DNA from: an uncultured Rhizobiaceae group bacterium
GTDB taxonomy: Bacteria > Pseudomonadota > Alphaproteobacteria > Rhizobiales > Rhizobiaceae
Assembly (NCBI GenBank): GCA_937958815.1
Contig: CALGMR010000001.1
Location: forward strand, 1 to 64,000
Direction: 5' to 3'
DNA length: 64,000 bases
Positions 54,071 through 64,000 of this stretch are shown piece by piece (the first letter of the stretch is position 1; every line of letters begins with the position of its first letter). Both the position numbers and the translations under genes were made by a program. Below the pieces are notes generated by a model. It was not told the DNA's origin and did no database searches. It saw only the letters and a list, made by a program, of their open reading frames with translations.

Positions 54071-55384
54071 TTAGTCCAGCGCGAGAGAACTTGGAACTTC
54101 TTTTGGTTTTCCCAAAACCCCGCGAACACCTTTTTCATCATCCAATGACTTTAAGAATGCAACGAGATCATCAATCGCCTGATCAGCTTCCTGCGGTTGC
54201 GCCGTCCGGAAATAATCTGGCGTTACGATGCTTCGAGCTGCCAACATGGTTTGAAACGTCGAACGTGCAGTTTCTGGCCAGAGAGAACCCGCTTGCCTGA
54301 TCTCTTTCAATTTATCCAAATAAGCAGGGTTTGGTTGAACATGGGCACGCACAATCCCTTTGAGAGATTGATATCCCCCTGCCCAGCCATATGGCGCAGA
54401 ATAGCTTAAATTACGCAGGGTCGGAGTGCGCATCTTGAACGCATCCTCAGGCTTTCCTGAAACCGAAATACGCCCCTTCAACACGTCTGCCAGTGGCGCT
54501 GAAAAATCGGCATCAAACCGCCAGGGCCAAGCCCCGATGGCATGATAGTTTTCGTCACTCATCAATGCGCCCGAATGACAAACAGAGCATTCCGCTTTAC
54601 CGTAAAACAAGTTCATTCCCCGCTTTTGCTGCGCTGAAAGGGCCGTGCTGTCTCCCGCCAAATAGCGATCAAATAGACTGCTAGTCGAGCGCCATTCCGT
54701 TCCCACAAATGCTCCAATAGCATTGGCAATAGAAGAAATATCTATGTCGCCTTGTGTCTGCATATTGGGATACGCCGCCTGAAAATATGGCCAATAATCG
54801 GGCAGTTTTTGAATGCGCTTGGCCAGCGCGTCCCAAACAGCCTGATTTCCAATATGCGACGCGGTTTTGATTTCGCTTTCTACAGTTCCCGTAAGCTCAT
54901 CGCCTGTCACAGCGGGAAACAACGATTGCGCGGCCAAAACATCGTTCAAACCTTGCGGCAAAGGATTCGACGAAGGAGAAAAGAAGCTGCCATCGGATCT
55001 CGCTCCAACGCGCCCGTCAGAAAAGAGAGCCTTTACCTGCTTCGCCCCCATGTTGAACAAATGAGGGGCGTGGCGTGAAGATGGCCGCGTGGCGCTGTAG
55101 GGGTCCAAGCCATTTGTCGCCAACGAATCCCCCTGCCGCGGCGCCACTTCAGGCAACAAAAAACCGTTGGAAGACGCGCGATCATGGTTGTGGCAAGTCG
55201 CGCACGACACTCGGAAGCTGCCGGACAATATGCGATCATAAAACAACAGTTGCCCAAGCTTCACCTGTGCCTTTGGATAGGAACGAAAATCCTCATCTGT
55301 CACAGGTTTTGGCAGGTCTGCGGCACTGGATGGCGCGGCAACGATAAAGGTGACAAAAACGAGCGGGCCAAACAGGCGCATCAT
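54071..55384 (-). CDS. Di-haem cytochrome c peroxidase family protein
   Basis: A 437-residue exported protein with a signal peptide (1-21). Haem sites are CATCH (61-65) and CSVCH (266-270), the two-haem arrangement of bacterial cytochrome c peroxidases and MauG-like proteins. It probably acts in the periplasm on peroxide or on a protein partner. It overlaps the upstream PhzF-like gene by four bases. Confidence 0.88.
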   Translation of the reverse strand: MMRLFGPLVFVTFIVAAPSSAADLPKPVTDEDFRSYPKAQVKLGQLLFYDRILSGSFRVSCATCHNHDRASSNGFLLPEVAPRQGDSLATNGLDPYSATRPSSRHAPHLFNMGAKQVKALFSDGRVGARSDGSFFSPSSNPLPQGLNDVLAAQSLFPAVTGDELTGTVESEIKTASHIGNQAVWDALAKRIQKLPDYWPYFQAAYPNMQTQGDIDISSIANAIGAFVGTEWRSTSSLFDRYLAGDSTALSAQQKRGMNLFYGKAECSVCHSGALMSDENYHAIGAWPWRFDADFSAPLADVLKGRISVSGKPEDAFKMRTPTLRNLSYSAPYGWAGGYQSLKGIVRAHVQPNPAYLDKLKEIRQAGSLWPETARSTFQTMLAARSIVTPDYFRTAQPQEADQAIDDLVAFLKSLDDEKGVRGVLGKPKEVPSSLALD

Positions 55385-56280
55385 GCCAATGTACCAGTGG
55401 CAAAAACCACTGCATTCCCGCCAATATTTCCGCTTTGAATGGTACCATCTTTCATCACAAGGGACAAAGTGATTATAGAAGCGCGGCCCATTTCAACGCC
55501 CTGCTCTATGCGGAACGTGTGGTGTCCATCGCTAAGATTTTCAAACTTCGCAATTGCACCAGCGAATGAGGCGACAGCAGATCCCGTTGCGGGATCTTCG
55601 GGAATGCCTGCATCTGGAGCAAACATTCTGGCGTGAAAATCATTCTCAGGCTCGACTGTTTCGCGGCAATAAACAAACGCACTGTTGTGCGAATGGGAGC
55701 CAAAGCCTGCATGCCAATGCTGCATATTGGGTTTGGACCGACCAATCGCTTCCAAGTCTTTCACTGGAACAAGATCATAAGGCAAGCCAGCATGAAAACT
55801 GCTATGCTTGTGGTTGTCCATGCCAATATCGGCAAGCTCTAATGACAAAGCAGACGCAGCAAACTGGGTTGTGCCAGAGGTATCTGTTTCTTGTGCAATC
55901 ACGGGCAAATCAAATTCTGCATATCGACTGCCCCGTTCAAACGTCACTTTGCAGTGAACGGGTCCAACGTTTTCTTCAAGCGTTAGGTCTCTCGAGTGAC
56001 CATCACTCAGCCCTTCCTCAGCAGCAACGGCAATGGCTGCACCAACTGTAGGGTGTCCAGCAAATGGCAGTTCATTCTTAGGAGTGAAAATACGCACCTT
56101 GGCATCGCAATCATTGCGCGCAGACATTTGCAGAAAAATGGTTTCAGAGAAATTGAACTCTCGGGCAACCTTCTGCATTTCAGCAGTGTCCAACCCTTCG
56201 CTGTCGTAAACAACGCCAAGCTGATTTCCCGCCATCTTCGTGTCTGTGAACACGTCCATGATTTCAAATTTCCGTGCCAT
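55381..56280 (-). CDS. PhzF family isomerase-like protein
   Basis: A 299-residue protein of the PhzF/diaminopimelate-epimerase-like fold. Marks are FTDTKMAGNQLGVV at the start, FNFSETIF with the catalytic-type glutamate, FAGHPTVGAA and DPATGSAVASFAG. No phenazine genes are present, so the role is unknown, as for most PhzF homologues. Confidence 0.92.
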   Translation of the reverse strand: MARKFEIMDVFTDTKMAGNQLGVVYDSEGLDTAEMQKVAREFNFSETIFLQMSARNDCDAKVRIFTPKNELPFAGHPTVGAAIAVAAEEGLSDGHSRDLTLEENVGPVHCKVTFERGSRYAEFDLPVIAQETDTSGTTQFAASALSLELADIGMDNHKHSSFHAGLPYDLVPVKDLEAIGRSKPNMQHWHAGFGSHSHNSAFVYCRETVEPENDFHARMFAPDAGIPEDPATGSAVASFAGAIAKFENLSDGHHTFRIEQGVEMGRASIITLSLVMKDGTIQSGNIGGNAVVFATGTLA

Positions 56281-56289
56281 GTCGCTGTC

Positions 56290-57552
56290 CTAAATCAGTG
56301 TCGGATCAACCGTCGCGTTTACCACACGTTTCACGGTCAATCCCTGCACGATGATGGAAAACAGAACCACTGCATAGGTGCATGCGAGCAAAACGGGCTT
56401 TTCTGGAATGTCTGGCAAAGACAAAACGAGTGCAACGGAGATACCACCGCGCAAACCACCCCAGGTGAGAACCGGAATTGCGCCAGCTGTAAATGTTTGT
56501 CGCAAAGAGAGCGCGAGAATTGGAATGGAAACGGCAATCAATCGCGCAGACAACACCAAAGGAATGGTCAAAATAGCAAGCCACGCAAAGGATGGATCAA
56601 GCGCGATCACCAACACCTCAAGACCGATCAGAAGGAAGAGGACTGAGTTCAAAATCTCATCAATCAATTCCCAGAACCCAAACATGGTGCTGCGTGTGTG
56701 ATCGCTCATCGCCAGATTTGCACCACGGTTGCCAATCAACAGACCTGCAACCACAACAGCGATTGGGCCAGACAGGTGAAGGCGCAATGCAATCGCATAA
56801 GTGGCCGCCACAATGCCAACCGTCAGCAATATCTCGAGCATGTGTTCGTCCATCGTGGCCATGGCTTTGTATGCGATCCAACCTGTGATCAAGCCCAGCA
56901 CAGCGCCGCCGACGGCCTCCACCACGAACAACTCACCAATCTGCATTGCGGTGACTTCGGTGCCTGCTTGGCTTGTGGCGATTGTCACCATAATTGCAAA
57001 CACCACCACGCCAACACCATCGTTGAACAAGCTTTCGCCTGCAATCTTAGCTTCCAGCGCATGGGGCACATTGATTGATTTGAGCAAGCTCAAAACAGCC
57101 ACAGGATCAGTTGGAGAAATGAGTGCACCAAAAACAAGCGCCCAGATCAGAGGGATTTCAAATCCGATAATCGGCGCAATGAAAAAGAGGCCAAATCCAA
57201 CGATGAATGTCGACGTAATGACCCCGATGGAAGCCATCAAACCAATCGCCCAAGCTTGAGTTCGCAGGTAAGAAAAATCCACATGCAAAGCGCCGGCAAA
57301 GAGCAAGAATGCAAGCATCCCTTCCATCACAGTGGCATTGAAATCAATCTGCGCAATAGCCGATTGAAGTGTGGTGGTTATGCCCAAAGCTGGAAAAATT
57401 TTCTCCAACACCAAAAGCATGATGGACGCCAGCAAGGCCATGACCAACAGACCAATCGTGTGCGGCAATTTTAACACCACATGGTTCAGCCAACCGAAAA
57501 TACCCGATAGGACCAACAGCAGAGAAGCAATTTCAAAAATGGACAGTGTCAT
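56290..57552 (-). CDS. CPA1-type Na+/H+ antiporter
   Basis: A 420-residue membrane protein with about twelve segments of the cation:proton antiporter 1 family. The ion-site region GALISPTDPVAVLSLL and AGESLFNDGVGVVVF are typical. It probably gives Na+ tolerance and pH control, in keeping with a marine habitat. Confidence 0.93.
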   Translation of the reverse strand: MTLSIFEIASLLLVLSGIFGWLNHVVLKLPHTIGLLVMALLASIMLLVLEKIFPALGITTTLQSAIAQIDFNATVMEGMLAFLLFAGALHVDFSYLRTQAWAIGLMASIGVITSTFIVGFGLFFIAPIIGFEIPLIWALVFGALISPTDPVAVLSLLKSINVPHALEAKIAGESLFNDGVGVVVFAIMVTIATSQAGTEVTAMQIGELFVVEAVGGAVLGLITGWIAYKAMATMDEHMLEILLTVGIVAATYAIALRLHLSGPIAVVVAGLLIGNRGANLAMSDHTRSTMFGFWELIDEILNSVLFLLIGLEVLVIALDPSFAWLAILTIPLVLSARLIAVSIPILALSLRQTFTAGAIPVLTWGGLRGGISVALVLSLPDIPEKPVLLACTYAVVLFSIIVQGLTVKRVVNATVDPTLI

Positions 57553-57602
57553 TGGGGAACCAAAAATATCTAATACCGAATGCTCGGCGAATCCCCTCTA
57601 AT

Positions 57603-58721
57603 TCAAACCATCTTTAGCGTAACCGCAACCGGGCAATGATCAGAAGCTTTGGGACGGTCCCATCCTGTACGTGGATAACGCTCCACATCTTGTTTGGGTG
57701 GAAACACAGTTCGCATGGGTTGGCCGTGCCGAACAACATGTGGCAGTGCACCTAAATTGCCGTTGGCCAGACTAGGTGATGAAAGCAGATAGTCGATTTG
57801 CACCAAGTGACGCACCTCCCGCACTTCAGGTTCTCGTGCATTCTTGGCGTCACCTGCCTCATGATAGAGCGTCCATCGATTGTCCCCTTCTCGCCGTTTC
57901 ACAAGATCGACGGAAAAACCATCTGTGAAAAGTGGCTCCAATCCCGACTCTGGTTCAACTTTTGGAACGAATTTATATCCGCGATGCTTGTCTCCAGCGA
58001 CCACCAAACGCTCGGTGTAATCGTTCAAATCGCCACAAATCATCCACCGCATATTGGGCGCACGCTCGCTGCCGAATTTCTTTTCCAAGATGCGACGCAC
58101 GGCTTTGGCTTCAGCAAAGCGAACGGGCATGGTGTACTTTCGCCCCTCTACCCCATCTCTGGATGTGCCCATGGACTTGAAGTGACACACAAAGACAGTC
58201 ATGCGCTTGCCACCAATGCGCAAATCCACCTCCAGACAATCACGGCGGAAAATGCGTTGATCTTTGTTGTAGCCCATGGCTTTGAGATCGCTGTTGAAAA
58301 GCCCCAGCGATCCAAACGTGTGCTTTTTGTGGGATTTCGCGTTGAGAACCTCGATGGTTTCTCCATCAGCGGTTTTCTCGCGCGCCATAAACGCTACATC
58401 GATGCCCCGCCCGTCATTGCCTTCAATCAGCACTTTGTGGGGATATTTTAGCCCGGTGATGGGCGCGAGATAATCCTTCTCGAACTCCTCCAAAGTGTGA
58501 AGATCTTCCACTTCTTGCAGGCAAATAATGTCCGCATGACAGTCCGCGATAGCAAGAGAAGTCATCTGACGCGAGTCATCTTCATGGGCCATCAGCAAAG
58601 CCCGTTCTTTGATGTCATGCTTTCTGCGCAGGAAATTTTCCTGCTTTGTTTTGCGCCATGTGGCAAAATCAAAACGCGCCATCAGGTTCTCGACATTAAA
58701 AGTGGCAATGCGAACTGACAT
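57603..58721 (-). CDS. Endonuclease/exonuclease/phosphatase family protein
   Basis: A 372-residue protein of the EEP fold: RIATFNVENLMARFD at the start, CLQEVEDL with the metal glutamate, ICGDLNDY, and ASDHCPVAVTL at the end. The substrate (nucleic acid or phospholipid/phosphoester) is unknown. No signal peptide is visible. Confidence 0.9.
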   Translation of the reverse strand: MSVRIATFNVENLMARFDFATWRKTKQENFLRRKHDIKERALLMAHEDDSRQMTSLAIADCHADIICLQEVEDLHTLEEFEKDYLAPITGLKYPHKVLIEGNDGRGIDVAFMAREKTADGETIEVLNAKSHKKHTFGSLGLFNSDLKAMGYNKDQRIFRRDCLEVDLRIGGKRMTVFVCHFKSMGTSRDGVEGRKYTMPVRFAEAKAVRRILEKKFGSERAPNMRWMICGDLNDYTERLVVAGDKHRGYKFVPKVEPESGLEPLFTDGFSVDLVKRREGDNRWTLYHEAGDAKNAREPEVREVRHLVQIDYLLSSPSLANGNLGALPHVVRHGQPMRTVFPPKQDVERYPRTGWDRPKASDHCPVAVTLKMV

Positions 58722-58963
58722 GACGACTCTGGATGAAAACGACTGGTCTACTCTTATGACGATTCACGTCGCCGCACTCAAGCCTACGTCTCTGTCCGCT
58801 CCAGGCCGAAATGCGGCCCCAATAAGGTTTGGGCACAGGTCGCCTTACCCCAAAAACTTCAAACCCTTGTTTATAAACAGTTTCATAAAAAAATTCCGTT
58901 CATACCGGGTTCAGGCAGCGCCCTTTACGTTCAAAACCAAGCCAATAAACCCACGGCAAATCA

Positions 58964-58987
58964 AGATTGTCGATCGAAAGACAATCT
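58964..58987 (+). repeat. Inverted repeat in the leader of the first BA14K gene
   Basis: AGATTGTC (58964-58971) and GACAATCT (58980-58987) form a perfect 8-base stem with an 8-base loop, 29 bases before the ATG at 59017. It could shape the mRNA leader or act as an operator. The rest of the 295-base gap from 58722 shows no gene. Confidence 0.45.
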
Positions 58988-59016
58988 CCCCGCCGCACCA
59001 CAACGGAGATTAGAAA

Positions 59017-59505
59017 ATGAAGAAATTTGGAAAACTTGGTATCGCCGGAATGCTTATTGCGACAATCGCTGCTTCCAGTGCAATCACCCCTGCCCATGCA
59101 GGCAAAAAAGAGCGTCGTATTGCAGCTGGCATTGCGCTCGGTGCAATTGCAGGTGCGATCATTGTCAATGAGGTCGGCAAAAAACGCGACAGACGCTATA
59201 AGCGCCGCCATCGCGACCGTGCATTCTACCGCGAACATCGTCGCATCAAGAAACTTCGCCATCGCCAGCATCAGCGCCAGCGTTTTTATGATCAATACGA
59301 TGAACCGGTGTTTGACAACCGCTATGATCAACCGCGCGTGGTTTACCGCGAGCCGCAGCCACAGTTAAGATATGAGGGCCGCATCAGCGCCGCGCAAGCC
59401 CACACCAGCTGGTGTCAAAACCGCTATCGCTCCTATCGTGCCTACGACAACACGTTCCAGCCGTATCATGGCTCGCGCAAACAGTGCTTCTCACCCTACA
59501 ACTAA
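59017..59505 (+). CDS. BA14K family exported protein (1)
   Basis: A 162-residue protein with a signal peptide (about 1-28, ending AHAG), a glycine-zipper-like hydrophobic stretch ([16 protein letters not shown]) and an Arg/His/Tyr-rich basic region. The C-terminal BA14K motif is [10 protein letters not shown] with FQPY and a final CFSPYN. BA14K proteins are immunoreactive or lectin-like proteins of Rhizobiales. A second copy follows. Confidence 0.88.
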   Translation: MKKFGKLGIAGMLIATIAASSAITPAHAGKKERRIAAGIALGAIAGAIIVNEVGKKRDRRYKRRHRDRAFYREHRRIKKLRHRQHQRQRFYDQYDEPVFDNRYDQPRVVYREPQPQLRYEGRISAAQAHTSWCQNRYRSYRAYDNTFQPYHGSRKQCFSPYN

Positions 59506-59639
59506 AATTAGGATTAAAAATCAGAGACTTATTTCTGATTGCGGTTTCGTTGAAAAACTGCCGTAAGGTTAGAAGTTTGCTTATCTCCCCGCAATGAGTT
59601 TATAAAGAGTTAATAAGCAGGCTAACGGGAGTGCATATT

Positions 59640-60116
59640 ATGAACCTGAAATCCAAAACTGTTGGTGCCCTTCTTGGTTTTGCGGTGGCTGCATCATCAA
59701 TTTTGCCGGCTCAGGCAACAATGATACGAGCGCCTCTGCCGACACCAGAAATCACCGAAAGCAACGTTGAAAACGTGAGAAAGCGCAGAATTCGTCGCAA
59801 TCGCGGTTTTCGCAGAAATCGCGGCTTTCGTGGAAACCGTGGGTTTCGCAGGAACAGAGGTTTTTATCGACACCGCGGTTATAGATATCGTCGCGGCTAT
59901 CGAAGAAATCGCGGATATTATTATGGTGGAGCGATCATCGGTGGAATCATTGCTGGTGCAATAATCAACGAGTCCTACAGAAATAGACGCTCCTACGGAA
60001 ACAGCAGCCGGCACGTGAGATGGTGTCAGAACCGATATCGTTCGTACCGCCGTTCCAGCGATACGTTTCAGCCATATAACGGCCCTCGCCGTCGCTGTAA
60101 CTCGCCCTACAATTAA
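59640..60116 (+). CDS. BA14K family exported protein (2)
   Basis: A 158-residue paralogue of the preceding gene, with a signal peptide (about 1-26, ending AQA), seven six-residue Arg-Asn-Arg-Gly-Phe/Tyr repeats (52-93), a glycine-zipper stretch ([14 protein letters not shown]) and the same [10 protein letters not shown]...FQPY ending. Start at 59640 with GGGAG 8 bases upstream; a GTG at 59631 is less likely. A bidirectional terminator follows. Confidence 0.88.
   Translation: MNLKSKTVGALLGFAVAASSILPAQATMIRAPLPTPEITESNVENVRKRRIRRNRGFRRNRGFRGNRGFRRNRGFYRHRGYRYRRGYRRNRGYYYGGAIIGGIIAGAIINESYRNRRSYGNSSRHVRWCQNRYRSYRRSSDTFQPYNGPRRRCNSPYN
59793..59918 (+). repeat. 18-base tandem repeat coding for RRNRGF-type units
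   Basis: Seven in-frame 18-base units encode [36 protein letters not shown] and RRNRGY in the second BA14K protein. Codon use varies between units, so the repeat is old or selected at the protein level. Confidence 0.8.
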
Positions 60117-60135
60117 GACAAACTTCTTCTAGAAC

Positions 60136-60173
60136 AAAAAAAAGGGCCCGAAACTTTCGTTTCGGGCCTTTTT
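60136..60173. terminator. Bidirectional intrinsic terminator
   Basis: GGCCCGAAA (60145-60153) pairs with TTTCGGGCC (60160-60168) around a 6-base loop, flanked by an A-run on the left and a T-run on the right, so it can stop transcription from the BA14K side and from ilvC on the minus strand. Confidence 0.92.
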
Positions 60174-60194
60174 GAATTCACTATGTGAAAGAAC

Positions 60195-61235
<1,041 letters not shown>

Positions 61236-61479
61236 CTAGAAAAGCGTCGATGGCCCGCAAGAGCCAAATTCGATGGTGGTTTAGCGGGGTAGAGCACAAA
61301 TGGCAATTGCTGGCGGTGCTATTTGCGGGGTTCATTGACGAAAAGCGTCTTCAAATCGCATCCCACCAGCACAATTTTGGAATATGGGGCATTCAAAGCT
61401 AGGTGCGCCCTCTGCGAAAGAGCGAATTCAAAAACCAAATTTATGCGAATGGCTTTATCCGGCCGCTTATAGAACTGAC

Positions 61480-62226
61480 CTAAACCTCATGACCACATGC
61501 AACGAGGAAACGCTTCACAGTTTCTGCCATTCCGTATTCCAGCGCATCGGCTGTCAAACCGTGGCCAATGGAAACCTCAGCCAAATCCGGAATACGCGCC
61601 ACAAGGGCTGGAAGGTTTGCTACAGTAAGATCGTGTCCCGCATTGACGCCCATGCCCAGCTCGCGCGCGGCATCTGCAGTTGCGCCCAATTTTTCAACTT
61701 CACGCTTTGCTGCATCCGGCGTGTCATATGTTCCGCCATAGGGCCCCGTGTACAATTCAATACGCTGCGCGCCCGTATCAGCTGCCCATTTCACCAATTC
61801 AGGATCGGGGTCAGCAAAGAGAGACACCCGCGCACCAGATTGAATCAATCGCGCAACAATTGGCGCCAACATATTGTGATGACTCTTAAAATCCCATCCG
61901 TGGTCTGATGTCGCTTGCGCAGGATCATCGGGCACCAACGTCACCTGCTCTGGCTGTGTTTCTTCAACCAGTTTTAAAAAATCTTCGGTGGGATAGCCTT
62001 CAATATTGTACTCGCAATCGGGAAATTCATCATCGATCAATGCGCGCAGTTCAGGCACATCTGAAAATCTAATATGTCTTTCATCAGGCCTTGGGTGAAT
62101 GGTCAGCCCCTGCGCTCCGGCATTGAGTGCAATGCGGCCCATGCCCACAACGCTGGGCCAAGGCAAATCTCTGCGGTTTCGCAATTGCGCAACTGCGTTG
62201 AGATTGACGGAAAGATCGACAGGCAT
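61480..62226 (-). CDS. pdxJ: Pyridoxine 5'-phosphate synthase
   Basis: A 248-residue TIM-barrel enzyme that joins 1-deoxyxylulose 5-phosphate and aminoacetone phosphate derivatives to make pyridoxine 5'-phosphate. It begins [19 protein letters not shown], the typical start, with [21 protein letters not shown] and GHDL-rich VNAGHDLT. The ATG at 62226 fits; the longer frame to 62370 overlaps the promoter of the divergent gene. PLP is needed by GcvP, threonine aldolase and the aminotransferase nearby. Confidence 0.95.
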   Translation of the reverse strand: MPVDLSVNLNAVAQLRNRRDLPWPSVVGMGRIALNAGAQGLTIHPRPDERHIRFSDVPELRALIDDEFPDCEYNIEGYPTEDFLKLVEETQPEQVTLVPDDPAQATSDHGWDFKSHHNMLAPIVARLIQSGARVSLFADPDPELVKWAADTGAQRIELYTGPYGGTYDTPDAAKREVEKLGATADAARELGMGVNAGHDLTVANLPALVARIPDLAEVSIGHGLTADALEYGMAETVKRFLVACGHEV

Positions 62227-62320
62227 AATGATGGTTCCAAAGGCCCAAGAGGTTGGCATCAACATGGCGCGCCAAAGCCTCATAATCAACCGACAATTAG
62301 ACGCGGAAAATACCCTTAAA

Positions 62321-63160
62321 ATGTTCTCATCATTCAAGCCATTTACAGAAGTCGCTGCGCCCTTTTCCATCGGCTTGAAACCAGTAGACCCAGCTCGATG
62401 GCTTTATACAAATCCAGAATTCCAGAGTTATCAAAAGCAGAAATTGGAACTCTATAAATCCAGCTTCGACGCTGTGTTTATGGCGACCAAAGACAGTGCC
62501 GAGGCACAAGCAGAGATAGAGGCCTATCTTTCCCCTGTTTTGGAAGAAAGTTCCATCATTCCTGAAAGCGGGCTGGATGTTGCCACATTGCCGCCCTTGG
62601 CCAGAGCGGCTTTAAAAGTCCAAGATGATCTCATCATAATGCGCAGAAAATCCGACGGATGGAATCTCGTCGCTGGTTCGGTGTGTTTTCCTGCCCACTG
62701 GAACCTCTCTGAAAAGTTCAACAGGCCGTTGGAATCCATCCATGGCCCCGTCCCCATGGACAAAAAAATGCATCAACGCATCAACCGAATATTCGATTCA
62801 TTGCAACCCTCTATCCCCGTATGGCGCGAGAATTGGTCTTTGGACAGCGATGATGAGCTGCGCAAAGAAAAATCTGAACATATGAGCAAACACAAAGCGC
62901 AAAGTGAATTTGCACGATTTTACTTTCGAACCGAATATCAAACGTTGCACAAAATGCCCGTGTCAGGCGATGTGTTGTTCACCATCGGAACATATATCAC
63001 GCACTTAGACGACTTAAAGCAACTGCATAATGGCCAGCAGATGTTGCAACGCTTCAAGGGTCAGGTGGAAAGTCTGAGCGCAGACGAAGTCGATTACAAG
63101 GGCATGACACACTGCTATCAATCGTTGATTGATTGGCTGACGACGGAAATTGAAAGTTGA
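62321..63160 (+). CDS. Haem-dependent oxidative N-demethylase family protein (DUF3445)
   Basis: A protein of about 279 residues matching the DUF3445/HODM family, which oxidatively demethylates secondary amines such as dimethylamine with haem. Diagnostic segments are [13 protein letters not shown] near the start, [28 protein letters not shown] and [12 protein letters not shown]...LFTIGTY. The start is uncertain: ATG 62321 fits the family, ATG 62264 would add 19 residues. The DmmA/B/C-type partners are not in the window. The next gene begins 2 bases after this stop. Confidence 0.85.
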   Translation: MFSSFKPFTEVAAPFSIGLKPVDPARWLYTNPEFQSYQKQKLELYKSSFDAVFMATKDSAEAQAEIEAYLSPVLEESSIIPESGLDVATLPPLARAALKVQDDLIIMRRKSDGWNLVAGSVCFPAHWNLSEKFNRPLESIHGPVPMDKKMHQRINRIFDSLQPSIPVWRENWSLDSDDELRKEKSEHMSKHKAQSEFARFYFRTEYQTLHKMPVSGDVLFTIGTYITHLDDLKQLHNGQQMLQRFKGQVESLSADEVDYKGMTHCYQSLIDWLTTEIES

Positions 63161-63162
63161 CG

Positions 63163-63996
63163 ATGAACACCACAGACCATGCATCTTGGATTGGCAAATC
63201 AAAGTCCATAAACGACGCGCTTCGTCCAGAGCAAGCACAACTGCTTTTCGCCACCATAGGCCAAGATCGCACGATAGAAAATGGAAGCACCCTGCCCGCC
63301 CTTTGGCATTGGGTGTATTTTCAAGAAGTGTCCCAAATTGATCAACTCGGTCGGGACGGCCATGCCTCAAAGGGAGAGTTTCTGCCGCCAATTGATCTGC
63401 CAAGACGCATGTGGGCTGGCGGAAGACTGGACTATCAACGCCACGCCAAAATTGGCGAACGACTTACAAAAATATCCACCATCAAAGACATTAAAAACAA
63501 GACCGGAAAAACGGGACAGCTTTGCTTTGTCACCGTTCGCCATGAGTATTTCGATCAAGAGGACAAATTGGTGTTCTCGGAAGAGCACGACATTGTTTAC
63601 CGTGAAGATCCGCAAGACAAAACCACAACTGCCGCACCTATCGTCCCGCCAGAAAACGCGACCGCAACTGAGGTGATAACACCATCATCAATTTTGCTGT
63701 TTCGCTATTCAGCCCTCACCTTCAACAGTCACCGCATTCATTATGACCGCGAATATTGCATTGATGTCGAAGGCTACCCCGGATTGATTTTTCACGGACC
63801 ACTGACAGCAACCTTGCTCGCAGAGTTTGCGGGCAGGCAAAACCCTGACAAGCAAATCAAAACATTCAGTTTCCGAGCAACGGCACCACTTTTCGACACA
63901 GAACCATTCGCCATTAAAACAGATGGGCGCAACACCTATTGGGCAGAAACGTCCAACGGTGGGTTGGCGATGAAAGCTGAAATAGTCTTCGATTGA
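63163..63996 (+). CDS. Hot-dog fold dehydratase (FAS1-like/mesaconyl-C4-CoA hydratase type)
   Basis: A 277-residue double hot-dog protein of the MaoC/FAS1-dehydratase type. The N-terminal half resembles the MaoC N-domain (PRRMWAGGRLDYQRHAKIG), and the C-terminal half has FNSHRIHYDREY, the catalytic-type segment. The substrate is likely an acyl-CoA. The start is ATG 63163, 2 bases after the demethylase-family stop, so the genes are coupled. The gene ends four bases before the window edge. Confidence 0.85.
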   Translation: MNTTDHASWIGKSKSINDALRPEQAQLLFATIGQDRTIENGSTLPALWHWVYFQEVSQIDQLGRDGHASKGEFLPPIDLPRRMWAGGRLDYQRHAKIGERLTKISTIKDIKNKTGKTGQLCFVTVRHEYFDQEDKLVFSEEHDIVYREDPQDKTTTAAPIVPPENATATEVITPSSILLFRYSALTFNSHRIHYDREYCIDVEGYPGLIFHGPLTATLLAEFAGRQNPDKQIKTFSFRATAPLFDTEPFAIKTDGRNTYWAETSNGGLAMKAEIVFD

Positions 63997-64000
63997 TCAG

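Noticed and set aside
55381-56280. Phenazine biosynthesis
   Set aside because: A lone PhzF-like gene without other phz genes is common and does not indicate phenazine production.
58722-59016. Possible tRNA or small RNA in the gap before the BA14K genes
   Set aside because: No T-loop, anticodon stem or acceptor pairing is visible; only a short hairpin at 58964-58987.
62099-62320. N-terminal extension of the N-demethylase family protein into the pdxJ start region
   Set aside because: The extension overlaps the coding region and promoter of divergent pdxJ and does not match the family.

Overview
The window looks like the chromosome of a marine alphaproteobacterium of Rhizobiales/Hyphomicrobiales type, with moderate G+C judged by eye. 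The evidence is a pair of BA14K-family proteins, a GlxA/AraC regulator, a BTLCP-type transglutaminase-like protein, a DddP-type DMSP lyase, and a one-carbon gene set of the kind seen in rhizobia and roseobacters. No tRNA, rRNA, CRISPR array, insertion sequence or prophage was recognised. Taxonomy is inference.

Region 1 (1-33.6 kb) is a one-carbon and methyl-group metabolism island. It starts with a tandem glycine riboswitch controlling gcvT-gcvH-gcvP, possibly with a fatty acid desaturase at the end of the operon. A dddP-like gene and a PhnD-like binding protein follow. Between 8.8 and 24.9 kb lie the separate parts of a corrinoid methyl-transfer system: a homocysteine methyltransferase domain protein (usually annotated bmt), an MttB-family methyltransferase without pyrrolysine, a free corrinoid protein, a DUF1638 protein, a GMC oxidoreductase, a 'virulence factor' domain protein paired with a MetF-like protein, a canonical metF, a methyl-THF:corrinoid methyltransferase, a small membrane protein and a RamA/RACo-like ferredoxin-ASKHA activator. 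The simplest reading is a methionine synthase split into subunits and reactivated by the RamA-like protein, whose corrinoid protein may also take methyl groups from a quaternary amine through the MttB-like enzyme. Four of these proteins carry similar Arg/Gly-rich basic tails, which is the most striking unexplained feature of the window. A MauE-like membrane protein with a cytochrome c' lies next to the mttB-like gene. An ECF sigma factor with a membrane-anchored VWA protein, an ABC exporter, a GlxA-type regulator, a GGDEF/EAL protein and a dimethylglycine/sarcosine dehydrogenase-like protein complete the region. Betaine-derived dimethylglycine and sarcosine would end as glycine and feed the riboswitch-controlled cleavage system.

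Region 2 (33.8-51.2 kb) is an exopolysaccharide/lipid-linked sugar cluster. A HAD-UbiA fusion overlaps a DprE1-like oxidase, followed by a small flippase-like protein, an epimerase, a class III aminotransferase and a GT-C-like membrane protein. This resembles decaprenyl-phospho-arabinofuranose synthesis. Next come a Wzz-like protein with a very long Pro/Gln/Met-rich tail, a GH10 glycosidase, a Wzx-like flippase, four glycosyltransferase-type proteins and an O-antigen ligase-like protein.

Region 3 (51.3-64 kb) holds mostly ordinary genes: the BTLCP protein, an SDR, threonine aldolase, a di-haem peroxidase, a PhzF-like protein, a Na+/H+ antiporter, an endonuclease/exonuclease/phosphatase protein, two BA14K proteins, ilvC and pdxJ. 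It ends with a haem-dependent N-demethylase-family protein overlapping a hot-dog dehydratase, which brings methylated-amine chemistry back at the right edge.
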